DNA from: Rosistilla ulvae
GTDB lineage: Bacteria; Planctomycetota; Planctomycetia; Pirellulales; Pirellulaceae
Direction: 5' to 3'
NCBI RefSeq assembly: GCF_007741475.1
Contig: NZ_CP036261.1
Coordinates: 4,279,798 to 4,343,797 of the forward strand
Length of the DNA stretch: 64,000 nt
Below the pieces are notes generated by a model. That model was not told the origin of the DNA. It did no database searches and saw nothing but the letters and a program-made list of their open reading frames with translations. This document shows positions 1 through 8,361 of this stretch, in pieces. A program made the translations under genes and the position numbers. Within the stretch, counting starts at the first letter, position 1. Each line of letters starts with the position of its first letter.

Positions 1-1658
1 CGGCCGAAGACATTTTGCGGTTCATGGCTTATGGGCCCGATGCCGAACCGTACCAGTTCGCCGACAAGGTCGGCCAAATCGACAAGAAGTACAAACATGG
101 CGATCTGCGTGGGCTGGCGCAGAGCCTTTTTTATGGCAAATCCCCCAAGCGCCCGATCACTCCCGTCCACGACCTGATGGCCAAGGAGAAAGATACGCAG
201 CAGGATCGAATCGCGGCTGTCAATTATCTGTTTGAAGCCCTGACCTGCCGCCCACCGTCCGACGCGGAGACCGCCGAATATCTGGGCCTGTTAAACGACG
301 CGATCGCGGACCTGGGGAAAAAGGAAGGGGCATTGCTCGGTTTGACGCCGATCTTCTTGGATCGCGACGCGCTGTTTCGTCCCGAGCTGGCCGAATATGG
401 AACGCCCGACCAATATGGCCGCGTCCTTTTGCAGGACCAAGAGCTGGCGTTGGCGATCAATGCGGCTTTCAGCTACATCCCGCCCGACGAAGCGTTGCAG
501 CAAGCGGTTGCCGACGGGCGTTTAAAGACACGGCAGGATGCAAAACGCGAGATCGAACGGATTCTGGCCGACGACAGTATTCGGAAGCCGCGCGTGTTGC
601 AGTTCTTTCGCGAGTTCTTCGATTACGACCGGGCAGGCCATGTCTGCAAGGACAACAAAGCGTTGATAAGTGCCGGCGGTGAGTTCAACGCCGAGAAGCA
701 CTATCGGGCGATGTTTGCGATGACCGCCAACACCGATCGTTTGATCGAACTGATTCTGCAGGAAGACAAAAACGTTCTGGGCGAGCTGCTGACCACCGAC
801 CGCGTCGTCTACAACGCACCGCAGGATGCACCTTACTTTGGCCAGTTCATCAGCTCCGATCCGCCACCGAAGCCAAAAGCCGTCGAGGGGAAGAAGACCG
901 CCCGACAGATGCGGCGGGTGACGATTCAAAATGCGAAGCTGCCCAAAGGGGAAACGATTCACGCCCGCGTTGCCCAGGTCGTCAAACCGCTGAATACGGC
1001 CCGAACGCTGACGACTCTGCCGCCCGATCAGCGGCGAGGGATCCTGACGCATCCCAGTTGGTTGGTCGCGCATACCGATGCGATGGACAACCACGCGATT
1101 TTGCGTGGCCGTTGGATTCGCGAGCGTCTGCTTGGCGACGCGGTCCCTGACGTTCCGATCACTGTCGATGCGATGTTGCCCGTCGAGCCGAAGTCGACGT
1201 TGCGGCATCGGATGCGTGTGACGCGAGCCGACGAATGTTGGCGTTGCCACCGCAAGATGGACCCGCTGGGGCTGCCGTTTGAAATGTACAACCATCTTGG
1301 ACTGTACCGGACCGAAGAGCAGAAGAAGCCAGTCGACACGAGCGGCGCGATCAGCGACAGCGGCGATCCCGAAATCGATGGGCCGGTCGAAAACGCGTTG
1401 GAGATGATCGATCGCTTGGCGACCAGCCAACGCGTGCAACAGGTTTTCGTCCGCCACGCCTTCCGTTTCTGGATGGGCCGCAACGAAACGGTCCACGATG
1501 CCCCGGTATTGCAGGACGCCTATCAGGCTTATCAAGAGAGCGGCGGCAGCATGAAAGCTCTGCTCGCATCGCTACTCACCTCCGACGCCTACCTCTATCG
1601 CACGGTCGATCGGGCAGGAGAAACGACAACGCGTCAGCAGCAGCGGGGCGGATCTTGA
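1..1658 (+). CDS. DUF1588/DUF1585 c-type haem protein, 5'-truncated by window edge
   Basis: The reading frame is open to the first base, so the gene begins upstream; the visible part is about 550 residues. The sequence matches the planctomycete DUF1592/DUF1588/DUF1585 family: a DUF1588 block with RRGILTHPSWLVAHTDAMDN and RGRWIRERLLG, followed by a CWRCH haem-attachment motif (CxxCH) and MDPLGLPFEMYN, then a DUF1585-like tail with FVRHAFRFWMGRNE. These proteins are secreted cytochrome-like proteins of unknown substrate, numerous in planctomycetes. The stop codon overlaps the TTG start of the next gene by four bases (TTGA), so the two are probably translationally coupled. That pairing with a sugar transporter is not one I know as standard. 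The family call is secure; the function is not known. Confidence 0.88.
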   Translation, partial: AEDILRFMAYGPDAEPYQFADKVGQIDKKYKHGDLRGLAQSLFYGKSPKRPITPVHDLMAKEKDTQQDRIAAVNYLFEALTCRPPSDAETAEYLGLLNDAIADLGKKEGALLGLTPIFLDRDALFRPELAEYGTPDQYGRVLLQDQELALAINAAFSYIPPDEALQQAVADGRLKTRQDAKREIERILADDSIRKPRVLQFFREFFDYDRAGHVCKDNKALISAGGEFNAEKHYRAMFAMTANTDRLIELILQEDKNVLGELLTTDRVVYNAPQDAPYFGQFISSDPPPKPKAVEGKKTARQMRRVTIQNAKLPKGETIHARVAQVVKPLNTARTLTTLPPDQRRGILTHPSWLVAHTDAMDNHAILRGRWIRERLLGDAVPDVPITVDAMLPVEPKSTLRHRMRVTRADECWRCHRKMDPLGLPFEMYNHLGLYRTEEQKKPVDTSGAISDSGDPEIDGPVENALEMIDRLATSQRVQQVFVRHAFRFWMGRNETVHDAPVLQDAYQAYQESGGSMKALLASLLTSDAYLYRTVDRAGETTTRQQQRGGS

Positions 1659-2983
1659 GCCAACGACTGTTCTATTGGTCCCTGACGGCGGCTCTGGCCG
1701 GCTTTCTGTTTGGCTTCGATACCGTCGTGATCTCGGGAGCGGAGAAAACGATCCAAGCTCTGTGGGGCCTGGGCGATTTCGAGCACGGGCTCGCGATGAG
1801 CATGGCGCTCTGGGGAACGGTCGTCGGGTCGCTGATCGGCAGCTGGCCCACCGACCGATTCGGCCGCACGAAGACATTGATAACGATCGGGCTGCTGTAC
1901 CTGTTGTCGGCGGTTTGGTCGGGACTGGCGACCGACGTCTATTCGTTCATGATCGCTCGCTTTCTCGGTGGGCTGGGGGTCGGCGTCTCCACCGTCGCAG
2001 CGCCACTCTACATTTCGGAAATTGCTCCACCGGAACACCGCGGTCGCTTGGCCGGAATGTTTCAGTTCAACATCGTCTTTGGGATCCTGATCGCGTTCGT
2101 CTCCAACATGCTTTTGGGCGGGCTTGGTGCCAATGCCTGGCGGTGGATGTTGGGAGTCGAAGCGATACCGGCGTTGATTTACGGCGCGATGTGCTTCGGG
2201 CTTCCCGAGAGCCCGCGATGGTTGATCGGTCGTCGCGAGGACCGCGAGGGTGGGATCGCCGTGCTGCGGTTGATTCATCCCGAATCGACCGAAGCTGAGA
2301 TCCAGGCGGAAGCGGACGCCATCGCATCGGTCGCTCACGAAACCTCCAGCACTGGTGGGTTTTGGAGCGCGAGGATGTCCAAGCCGATCATGCTGGCGTT
2401 TCTAGTCGCCTTCTTTAATCAGATGTCGGGGATCAACGCGATTCTCTATTTCGCACCGCGGATCTTCGAAATGACAGGTTTGGGCGAAAGGGGAGCGCTG
2501 CTGCAGTCGATTGGGATCGGTATCACCAATCTGATCTTCACCTTCATCGGCCTCTGGCTGATCGACCGACTGGGACGCCGCACGCTGTTGACGGTCGGAT
2601 CGTTCGGCTACATCACGTCGCTGGCGCTCTGTTCTTGGGCCTTTTTCACCGAGAACTTTGCGATCGTACCGGCCTGCATTTTTGCTTTCATCGCAGCTCA
2701 CGCCGTCGGCCAAGGCGCGGTCATCTGGGTGCTTATCTCGGAGATTTTCCCCAACCGCCACCGCGCTCAAGGGCAGTCGTTGGGAAGCTTTACGCACTGG
2801 ATCTTCGCCGCGCTACTGACGCTGTTCTTTCCGTCGATGGTAACGATGTTTGAACCGGGCTACGTGTTTGGATTCTTCTGCTTCATGATGATGCTGCAAC
2901 TGGCGTGGGTGCTATTCATGGTCCCCGAAACCAAAGGGCGTCCGCTGGAGCAGATCGAACACGATTTGGGGATGCGGAAGTAA
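1655..2983 (+). CDS. MFS sugar:proton symporter (sugar porter family)
   Basis: A 442-residue inner-membrane transporter with the sugar-porter signatures in order: GFLFGFDTVVISGAE in TM1, DRFGRTKT in the TM2-3 loop, PESPRWLIGR before the central loop, LIDRLGRRTLL in the TM8-9 loop, and PETKGRPLEQIE at the C-terminus. These match the XylE/GLUT-like branch of the major facilitator superfamily, which imports hexoses or pentoses; the exact sugar cannot be read from the sequence. The start is a TTG inside the stop of the preceding haem protein gene (four-base overlap), which suggests one transcript and coupled translation. Length is typical for the family. Confidence 0.92.
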   Translation: MSQRLFYWSLTAALAGFLFGFDTVVISGAEKTIQALWGLGDFEHGLAMSMALWGTVVGSLIGSWPTDRFGRTKTLITIGLLYLLSAVWSGLATDVYSFMIARFLGGLGVGVSTVAAPLYISEIAPPEHRGRLAGMFQFNIVFGILIAFVSNMLLGGLGANAWRWMLGVEAIPALIYGAMCFGLPESPRWLIGRREDREGGIAVLRLIHPESTEAEIQAEADAIASVAHETSSTGGFWSARMSKPIMLAFLVAFFNQMSGINAILYFAPRIFEMTGLGERGALLQSIGIGITNLIFTFIGLWLIDRLGRRTLLTVGSFGYITSLALCSWAFFTENFAIVPACIFAFIAAHAVGQGAVIWVLISEIFPNRHRAQGQSLGSFTHWIFAALLTLFFPSMVTMFEPGYVFGFFCFMMMLQLAWVLFMVPETKGRPLEQIEHDLGMRK

Positions 2984-3096
2984 GTCGAGCCTTGCTCTTT
3001 GCATCGATCGGCAGCATCGGCCTCGCTCAGTGACGCGCGGCCTGCGGAATGCAACGGCCGCGGTTTCCCGGACCGTTGCTTCAACACAGCCTACCG

Positions 3097-4056
3097 TTAC
3101 AGTCCGGCCAACGGAAAACGTGGACAGTTTCCAACCGATTCAAATTCGGTCGGCGCGATGAACAGGCTGCCCGCCTGCGGCGCGTCGGCTTGCCGATCCT
3201 CGGGCATATGCTCGACCGCCGTCGTGATCACCAGATGCACCTTGCCATCGTGCTCGATCAGGTTGGGGCAGGTATTCTGCGGCGAACCGGGAGTTTCCCA
3301 GACCGTCACTAATTCGCCCGACTTCATGTCGTATTGCCGCGTCTCGCCGTGCGGTGCGGGGTTCGGGTTGTAGATCGAAACGATCACCGATCCACCGTCG
3401 GGCGTCACGATCGCGCCGTCGGGAACTCCCGGGTCGGCGGTCAGATCGACGACGACTTCCGCATCACCCAACGTACCCGCTGCGATGTCGATCGGATAGC
3501 GAACGATCTTCCGCGTCGGCGAGTCGATGTCGATCAAGAAGGTTTTGCCGTCGACCTCCACGATCGCTTTGCCATTGCTGCAGACCTGGTCGTTGCGCAA
3601 TTGGATCAGACTGCCATCGCTGCCTCGCCACAGATAAAGCCCCGCTTTGGGCGTCTTGAATTCCAGATCCTTGGTCCCGAAGATCAGATTGTTTTCCCAG
3701 ACCAAACCGTCGTTGATCACGGTCCCTTCGACCGTCCCATCGATGTTCTCGTAGAAGGGAGACCACGTCATGTCCGACGGATGAAAGATCCCCAACGTCC
3801 GTTCGCAACCGGCGACAAACGAATGTCCGTCGTCGCAGGGGAATGCAAATCCAGGACGACCAGGCAAAACGTGCGATCGATTGTTGCCGGATTCAAAATC
3901 GAAAACGTTCAACGATCCTTGCGTCGCATCGGGACCATGCTGAATCGCAACCCAGCTCATCTTGGAAGGGCCGTTGGGATAGGGCCCTTCGGGAAGGAAA
4001 CGCAATGCCGCATCGGACGGTCGGTAAAACGGAGTCGCAGTGATTCTTTGAGTCAT
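3097..4056 (-). CDS. SMP-30/gluconolactonase/LRE-like beta-propeller protein
   Basis: A 319-residue protein resembling the SMP-30/gluconolactonase/LRE family, which are six-bladed propellers with lactonase activity on sugar lactones. The visible marks are PEGPYPNG near the N-terminus, VEGTVINDGLVWENNLIFGT, CSNGKAI and VPDGAIVTPDGGSVIVS, the last corresponding to the metal-ligand PDG strand. There is no signal peptide, so it is probably cytoplasmic. The frame is open 83 codons further upstream, but those residues are Arg/Ala-rich and unlike the family. The ATG at 4056 starts directly with the recognisable domain. Convergent with the sugar transporter gene, so a link to sugar metabolism is only suggestive. 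Confidence 0.78.
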   Translation of the reverse strand: MTQRITATPFYRPSDAALRFLPEGPYPNGPSKMSWVAIQHGPDATQGSLNVFDFESGNNRSHVLPGRPGFAFPCDDGHSFVAGCERTLGIFHPSDMTWSPFYENIDGTVEGTVINDGLVWENNLIFGTKDLEFKTPKAGLYLWRGSDGSLIQLRNDQVCSNGKAIVEVDGKTFLIDIDSPTRKIVRYPIDIAAGTLGDAEVVVDLTADPGVPDGAIVTPDGGSVIVSIYNPNPAPHGETRQYDMKSGELVTVWETPGSPQNTCPNLIEHDGKVHLVITTAVEHMPEDRQADAPQAGSLFIAPTEFESVGNCPRFPLAGL

Positions 4057-4289
4057 GGCAGTTGGTGACGTTGGATGCTGGAGTGATGATTGTGACGAAT
4101 TCGCAATCCGAGCCCGCGGCAGCGCGTCGCAGCGATGCGGTATTCCGCTGGCCTCACGAATGTTACCAGCCCTCGCGACGCGGGGCCATTGTGGGGAGGT
4201 ATCGAACCAGCGAGTGCCGCCGATTGCAGAGAGATCAATCGGTAGACGTGTCGCAAAAGGCGCGGCCTTTCGACCGTGGGAGCACCGCA

Positions 4290-4347
4290 GAATCGGAGCG
4301 GTCACGAATCGGAGCGGTCACGAATCGGAGCGGTTACGAATCGGAGC
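4290..4347. repeat. 16-bp tandem repeat, about 3.6 units
   Basis: The unit GAATCGGAGCGGTCAC occurs at 4290, 4306, 4322 (one change) and partially at 4338. It lies in the 446-base gap between the SMP-30-like gene and purH. I see no gene in this gap; a small hairpin (CCACG-AGA-CGTGG) follows at about 4351. Confidence 0.9.
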
Positions 4348-4370
4348 CCCCCACGAGACGTGGAGTTTCT

Positions 4371-4440
4371 CACTCGCTTGCGCTTCGTGCTAGTATGAGA
4401 TGCTCAGGGCATTCACTCGCTTGCGCTTCGTGCTGGTATG
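4371..4440. repeat. Two direct copies of a 27-bp dispersed repeat
   Basis: The 27-base segments 4371-4397 and 4414-4440 are identical except for one A/G change; the core is CACTCGCTTGCGCTTCGTGC. I recognise this core, and its complement, as a motif common between genes in Rhodopirellula-type genomes. It sits close to the 3' end of purH and may act as a transcript-end or REP-like element; this is inference. Confidence 0.85.
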
Positions 4441-4502
4441 GGACGAAGGCGCAAGTGAGATGGGAATTGCGGCGGCGTTGACGTTTTCGGCGGTTTGGCC
4501 GA

Positions 4503-6074
4503 TCAGTGCTTGAAGTGTCGGCGGCCGGTGAAGACCATCGGGATTCCGTGGTCGTTGCAGGCATCGATCACGTCTTGATCCTTGCGTGAACCGCCCGGTT
4601 GGACGATCGCGATCACACCCGCTTCGGCTGCCATCGGAATCGAATCGGGGAATGGGAAAAACGCGTCCGATGCCAACACGCTTCCGGTCGATCGCTCGCC
4701 AGCTTTTTCGATCGCGATCTCGACGCTGTCGACACGGCTCATCTGCCCCGCTCCCACGCCGACCAGCGACGTGTCGCTCGCCAGCACGATCGCGTTGCTC
4801 TTGACGTGCTTGACCATTTCCCAAGCAAAGTAGATGTCGTCCCAGACCTCGTCTTCAACGGTTTCGGCTGTGACGGTCTTCCATTGCAATGGAACCGCCG
4901 CTTGGCGATCGGCATCTTGAACCAAGATCCCACCGCTGATGAAGCGTTGTGCCAATGGCGGCATCGGATCTTCCAAACGACCAACTTTCATCAGTCGCAC
5001 GTTGTCGCGCCATTTTGGTTTGGTTGTCAGCAGACCGACAGCGCTGGCTTCGAAATCGGGAGCGACGATCGCTTCGATGAACAGCCCCGGTTGGCAGAGC
5101 AATTCGGCAGTCGCCAGATCGACGGTGCGGTTCAACCCCAAGACCGATCCGAAAGCGCTTAACGGATCGCCCGCCATCGCCTTCTCGACAGCACTCGCCA
5201 GACTCTGTCCGGTCGCAGCGCCGCAGGGGTTGTTGTGTTTCATGACCGAGGCGGCAGGCTGAGCGAAACCGCGAACGATTCCCAACGCCGAATCGAGATC
5301 CAACAGGTTGTTGTAGGAAAGCTCTTTGCCGCTCAACTGCATCGCGTTGACAAGGTTCGCCGACGTCGAAATCTCATTGGCGTACAACGCAGCGCGTTGG
5401 TGCGGGTTCTCGCCGTATCGCAGCACCGCCTTGCGACGGAACGTTTGCGTGATAACAGGGGGGAAGTCGCCGCGAACCGACTCGCCACGCAGATAGTCGG
5501 CGATCGTGCGGTCGTATCGACTGCAGTGGTCGAACGCTTCCCACGCCAACGTGCGACGCAGCGTGCTGCGGGTACCGCCGTGCGTTTGAATTTCGTCGAC
5601 GATCGCGGAGTAATGTTCGGCGCAGGTCGCGATCGCAACGTGCGAGCTGTTTTTGGCAGCGGCGCGGACCAAGCTGGGGCCACCGATGTCGATCTGTTCG
5701 ATCGCTTCAGCGGTCGTCACGCCGGGGCGCGAGATCGTCGCTTCGAAGGGATACAGATTGACGACCACCAGATCGAATTGCTCGATATCGTGTTCGGCGA
5801 TCGCATCCATGTGCTCGGGCTTATCGCGGCGTGCCAGGATTCCGCCGAAGACTTTTGGATGCAACGTTTTGACACGTCCATCGAGCATTTCGGGGAAGTC
5901 GGTGTAGTTGGCGATATCCTCGACCGAGATCCCCGCATCCTCCAAGTGCTTGCGAGTGCCTCCGGTGCTGAACAGCGTAACACCCGCGGTTTGCAGCGCG
6001 AGTGCAAAATCGACCAGCCCAAGCTTGTTGCTGACACTGATCAAAGCATTTCGGACGGGGACAACGTCGGTCAC
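4503..6074 (-). CDS. purH: Bifunctional AICAR formyltransferase/IMP cyclohydrolase
   Basis: PurH carries out the last two steps of de novo IMP synthesis: formylation of AICAR with 10-formyl-THF and ring closure to IMP. At 523 residues it has the usual family length. The N-terminal IMP cyclohydrolase (MGS-like) domain shows FSTGGT (35-40), LHPKVFGGIL (71-80) and IDIGGPS (128-134). The C-terminal AICAR transformylase domain shows LRYGENPHQRAA (218-229) and the catalytic KHNNPCGAA (279-287), ending with the typical FTGRRHFKH. All key residues are present. The gene is monocistronic on this strand, with the repeat-rich gap 4057-4502 downstream. Confidence 0.97.
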   Translation of the reverse strand: MTDVVPVRNALISVSNKLGLVDFALALQTAGVTLFSTGGTRKHLEDAGISVEDIANYTDFPEMLDGRVKTLHPKVFGGILARRDKPEHMDAIAEHDIEQFDLVVVNLYPFEATISRPGVTTAEAIEQIDIGGPSLVRAAAKNSSHVAIATCAEHYSAIVDEIQTHGGTRSTLRRTLAWEAFDHCSRYDRTIADYLRGESVRGDFPPVITQTFRRKAVLRYGENPHQRAALYANEISTSANLVNAMQLSGKELSYNNLLDLDSALGIVRGFAQPAASVMKHNNPCGAATGQSLASAVEKAMAGDPLSAFGSVLGLNRTVDLATAELLCQPGLFIEAIVAPDFEASAVGLLTTKPKWRDNVRLMKVGRLEDPMPPLAQRFISGGILVQDADRQAAVPLQWKTVTAETVEDEVWDDIYFAWEMVKHVKSNAIVLASDTSLVGVGAGQMSRVDSVEIAIEKAGERSTGSVLASDAFFPFPDSIPMAAEAGVIAIVQPGGSRKDQDVIDACNDHGIPMVFTGRRHFKH

Positions 6075-6184
6075 AAATCAAATTCCTGCACAGGGGGAGC
6101 GAGCTAGCGCATCGGCATCAAGCCAACCGACGCGGGATAGCTGTTTGTGTAAGGATTTGCGACACTCAGGTCAACCCGGTGCGA

Positions 6185-6457
6185 TCAATTGCGAGCCCCG
6201 ACCGGCTGCATCGGTTCGGCAAATTCGACAGGCATCACGACGTCGGCGGCCCATCGCAAACGAGGGTTTCGGCAGCGGCTGAGGTTGAAATTCCGCGGCT
6301 CTTCGCGGCAAAGACAGAGTGCCAGAAAATGTTCCGACGATGTGAAACGGATCGGGCTGATCACGCGCCGGGTGTGGCGACCGTGACAATCCATATAATC
6401 CATTTCAACCACCAAATCGTCCGATTGCTGCATCGCTCGTCGTAATAGTTCTCGCAT
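6185..6457 (-). CDS. WYL-like domain small protein
   Basis: A 90-residue protein with the core VVEMDYMDCHGRHTRRVISP, then FLALCLCREEPRNFNLSRC and a final RLRWAADVVMPVEF. This resembles a single free-standing WYL-type ligand-binding domain: a beta-rich fold with a conserved R-V-I/V-S-P turn and a sheet carrying CREEPR. WYL domains normally sense nucleic acid or nucleotide ligands inside larger regulators. Here there is no attached HTH, so it may be a partner subunit or a solitary sensor. It lies 110 bases upstream of purH on the same strand and could be co-transcribed. Moderate confidence in the fold, low in the role. Confidence 0.7.
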   Translation of the reverse strand: MRELLRRAMQQSDDLVVEMDYMDCHGRHTRRVISPIRFTSSEHFLALCLCREEPRNFNLSRCRNPRLRWAADVVMPVEFAEPMQPVGARN

Positions 6458-6594
6458 CGCTTGGTACTCCTTCTTGCTTGCTCGATCCCTTGTGGATCCT
6501 TGTCGATCTCACTACCCCAATCATCGCCTGTGACTCGGACACGTCCGGTCAAAGGCGATGGCAAACCAATCGGTTTCCTTATCGGCTGGGGCGA

Positions 6595-7875
6595 TCAGCG
6601 TGTCTCATATCCTACCGGCTGCGTCCAGGCCTGTTTCTTCTGGTCCTTAAACGACGGGCGATCGGCCCCTTCGCTGGACGTCACGGTCGCTCGTACGTAC
6701 AAATCGCCGGGCTGCATCGTGTAGGTCGCCACGTTCCCTTCCTGCTTGGCGAATTCCACCCCGATTTTCTCTTTGGCTGGCATCAGCGTCTTGTCAGCAT
6801 CGGGAGCAATTCGCGTTCCGATGAACTGAGTCGTGTAGGTTTCGCCCGCTTCAGGATCGATCTTCACGGTCAACGTACGCGATTCGGGATCAAATGTCAC
6901 GTCCTGCAGACTGACGCCGCTGGACGCATAAAAGTCGCCGCGTCGCAACGCTTGGATCAGGTGTTCGGGAGTCAGATATTCCGATCGGACCATCACCCAG
7001 CCGCGGCCGGTGAGGCTTCGCGACAGCATGCCATCGTGGTAATCGTGGCTATCGTCGGTCGCCAGGCCCAACAGCGGCGTCGCCTCCAAAACGGTTAACC
7101 GCATCGCGTTGGCGATGTCCCACATGTGTTCGATCGATGGACGCGTGGCATCGCCCAAGTGGTTCACCCCCGGGCGCCCGTTGTAGACTTCGAAGAACTG
7201 CTCCGAGGTGACTTGAGCCATCTCTTCCGCGGTGATCGCCCAGCCAAAGTTAGGGTGATTCAGGTGCATCAGAACTTCGCGACCCAAGCGTTTCGACTGC
7301 TCCTCGACCGCTCGCAAATTGTTCGACATCGCTTCGACGGGAGTCGCTCCGCCCATCGGCTTGATCAATTCGCCGACGTTGGAAACATTCATGTGGATTG
7401 GTTTTCCGGCGGCGCGGTCGCTTACCTCTTCTCCTGGAATCAGGATGAATTGCCCTCGGTCTTCGACCAAATACCGAAATTCATCGAACGGTTTCAGCCG
7501 CACTTCCAAGTCGTCCCCCTCCCCGCGAGTTTCCACCCACGATCCGCCAAACCGCGCCTTGTACTTGGCAAGCGCCGATTGCCCGCCGCGCTTAGCGATT
7601 GCGGTCTGCTTCATCCAACGCTGCCCGAGCCCCAATACGTTGTGGTCGGAGATGACGAGAAAGTTGTAGTCTTGGGTGCGATACCACTCGGCGATCATCT
7701 CGGGAAAATCATCCCCATCGCTCCACAGCGAATGCGTGTGCATGTTCCCTTTCCACCAACGCAGCGTCGGCTGGGCCGGCACGGGATCCTCGGCAACGCC
7801 CACGAGAGCGAAACAACTGATCAGCAGGCAAGTCGCGAGCAGGGGGCGGAGTGTCAGACAGTGGGAGTAGGGCAT
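6595..7875 (-). CDS. Secreted PHP-domain metal-dependent hydrolase-like protein
   Basis: A 426-residue exported protein. An N-terminal signal peptide (MPYSHCLTLRPLLATCLLIS, then FALVGVAEDP) precedes a PHP (polymerase and histidinol phosphatase) domain with the metal-binding signatures GNMHTHSLWSDGD, ISDHN, LNHPNFGW and DDSHDYHDG. PHP enzymes are trinuclear metal phosphoesterases; this secreted subgroup has no established substrate. The ATG at 7875 is chosen because it begins the signal peptide. The open frame extends 29 codons upstream but with Pro/Arg-rich residues. The C-terminal ~100 residues look like a beta-sandwich (VTFDPESRTLTVKIDP). Confidence 0.85.
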   Translation of the reverse strand: MPYSHCLTLRPLLATCLLISCFALVGVAEDPVPAQPTLRWWKGNMHTHSLWSDGDDFPEMIAEWYRTQDYNFLVISDHNVLGLGQRWMKQTAIAKRGGQSALAKYKARFGGSWVETRGEGDDLEVRLKPFDEFRYLVEDRGQFILIPGEEVSDRAAGKPIHMNVSNVGELIKPMGGATPVEAMSNNLRAVEEQSKRLGREVLMHLNHPNFGWAITAEEMAQVTSEQFFEVYNGRPGVNHLGDATRPSIEHMWDIANAMRLTVLEATPLLGLATDDSHDYHDGMLSRSLTGRGWVMVRSEYLTPEHLIQALRRGDFYASSGVSLQDVTFDPESRTLTVKIDPEAGETYTTQFIGTRIAPDADKTLMPAKEKIGVEFAKQEGNVATYTMQPGDLYVRATVTSSEGADRPSFKDQKKQAWTQPVGYETR

Positions 7876-8361
7876 GGCGAGGGGCAGGTCCGTTGGTAAG
7901 AGGTGAAAGGGAAGGGGCGCGGGGGTGGAGCGAGGAGAGCAACGATTGCCAGGAAGCCGCAATCAAGCGTTCCCAAACAATCGACGCGATCCAATCAACC
8001 AGTCCTAACGCTGAACGATCGGGGGTCGCATTATACTGGGGAACCGCCCCGCCGGGTTCAGCCGCGGCGGGTTCTAACATACAATTCACAATCGCAACCA
8101 AACGTGGCATGCGAGGTTCCAACCGACGTGGACCATCCCGAGCGAGGATCTCAGCGGGGTTGCTTGCCGAGACGTTGTTAATTTGCAAAATTGGTATCGC
8201 AACGGGCGATGCGGCCGGCCGCATCGGCGGTCGCCGATGCAAGCCACGCCGATGGGACTTTTCGCCGATCGCCGATTCGGCTCTTGCCACGCAAACGAGC
8301 GTCCGAAATCGGCCGACGCGTTTACTCTACAGATCTTATTGGACCGCCAGAAGGAAGCCGC
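7876..8361. other. Divergent intergenic region, no gene seen
   Basis: This 486-base gap separates the divergently transcribed PHP protein gene and the BRCT-MerR-TPR gene, so it must carry both promoters. I see no conserved RNA or repeat. AAGGAAG at 8351-8357 is the ribosome-binding site for the GTG start at 8362. Confidence 0.6.

Noticed and set aside
522-1535. 337-codon open frame antisense to the DUF1588 gene
   Set aside because: A shadow of a real gene with recognisable haem and family motifs; the antisense product has no domain or start signal.
4057-4305. N-terminal extension of the SMP-30-like protein up to 4305
   Set aside because: The extra 83 residues are Arg/Ala/Pro-rich, unlike the family, and run into the 16-bp tandem repeat.
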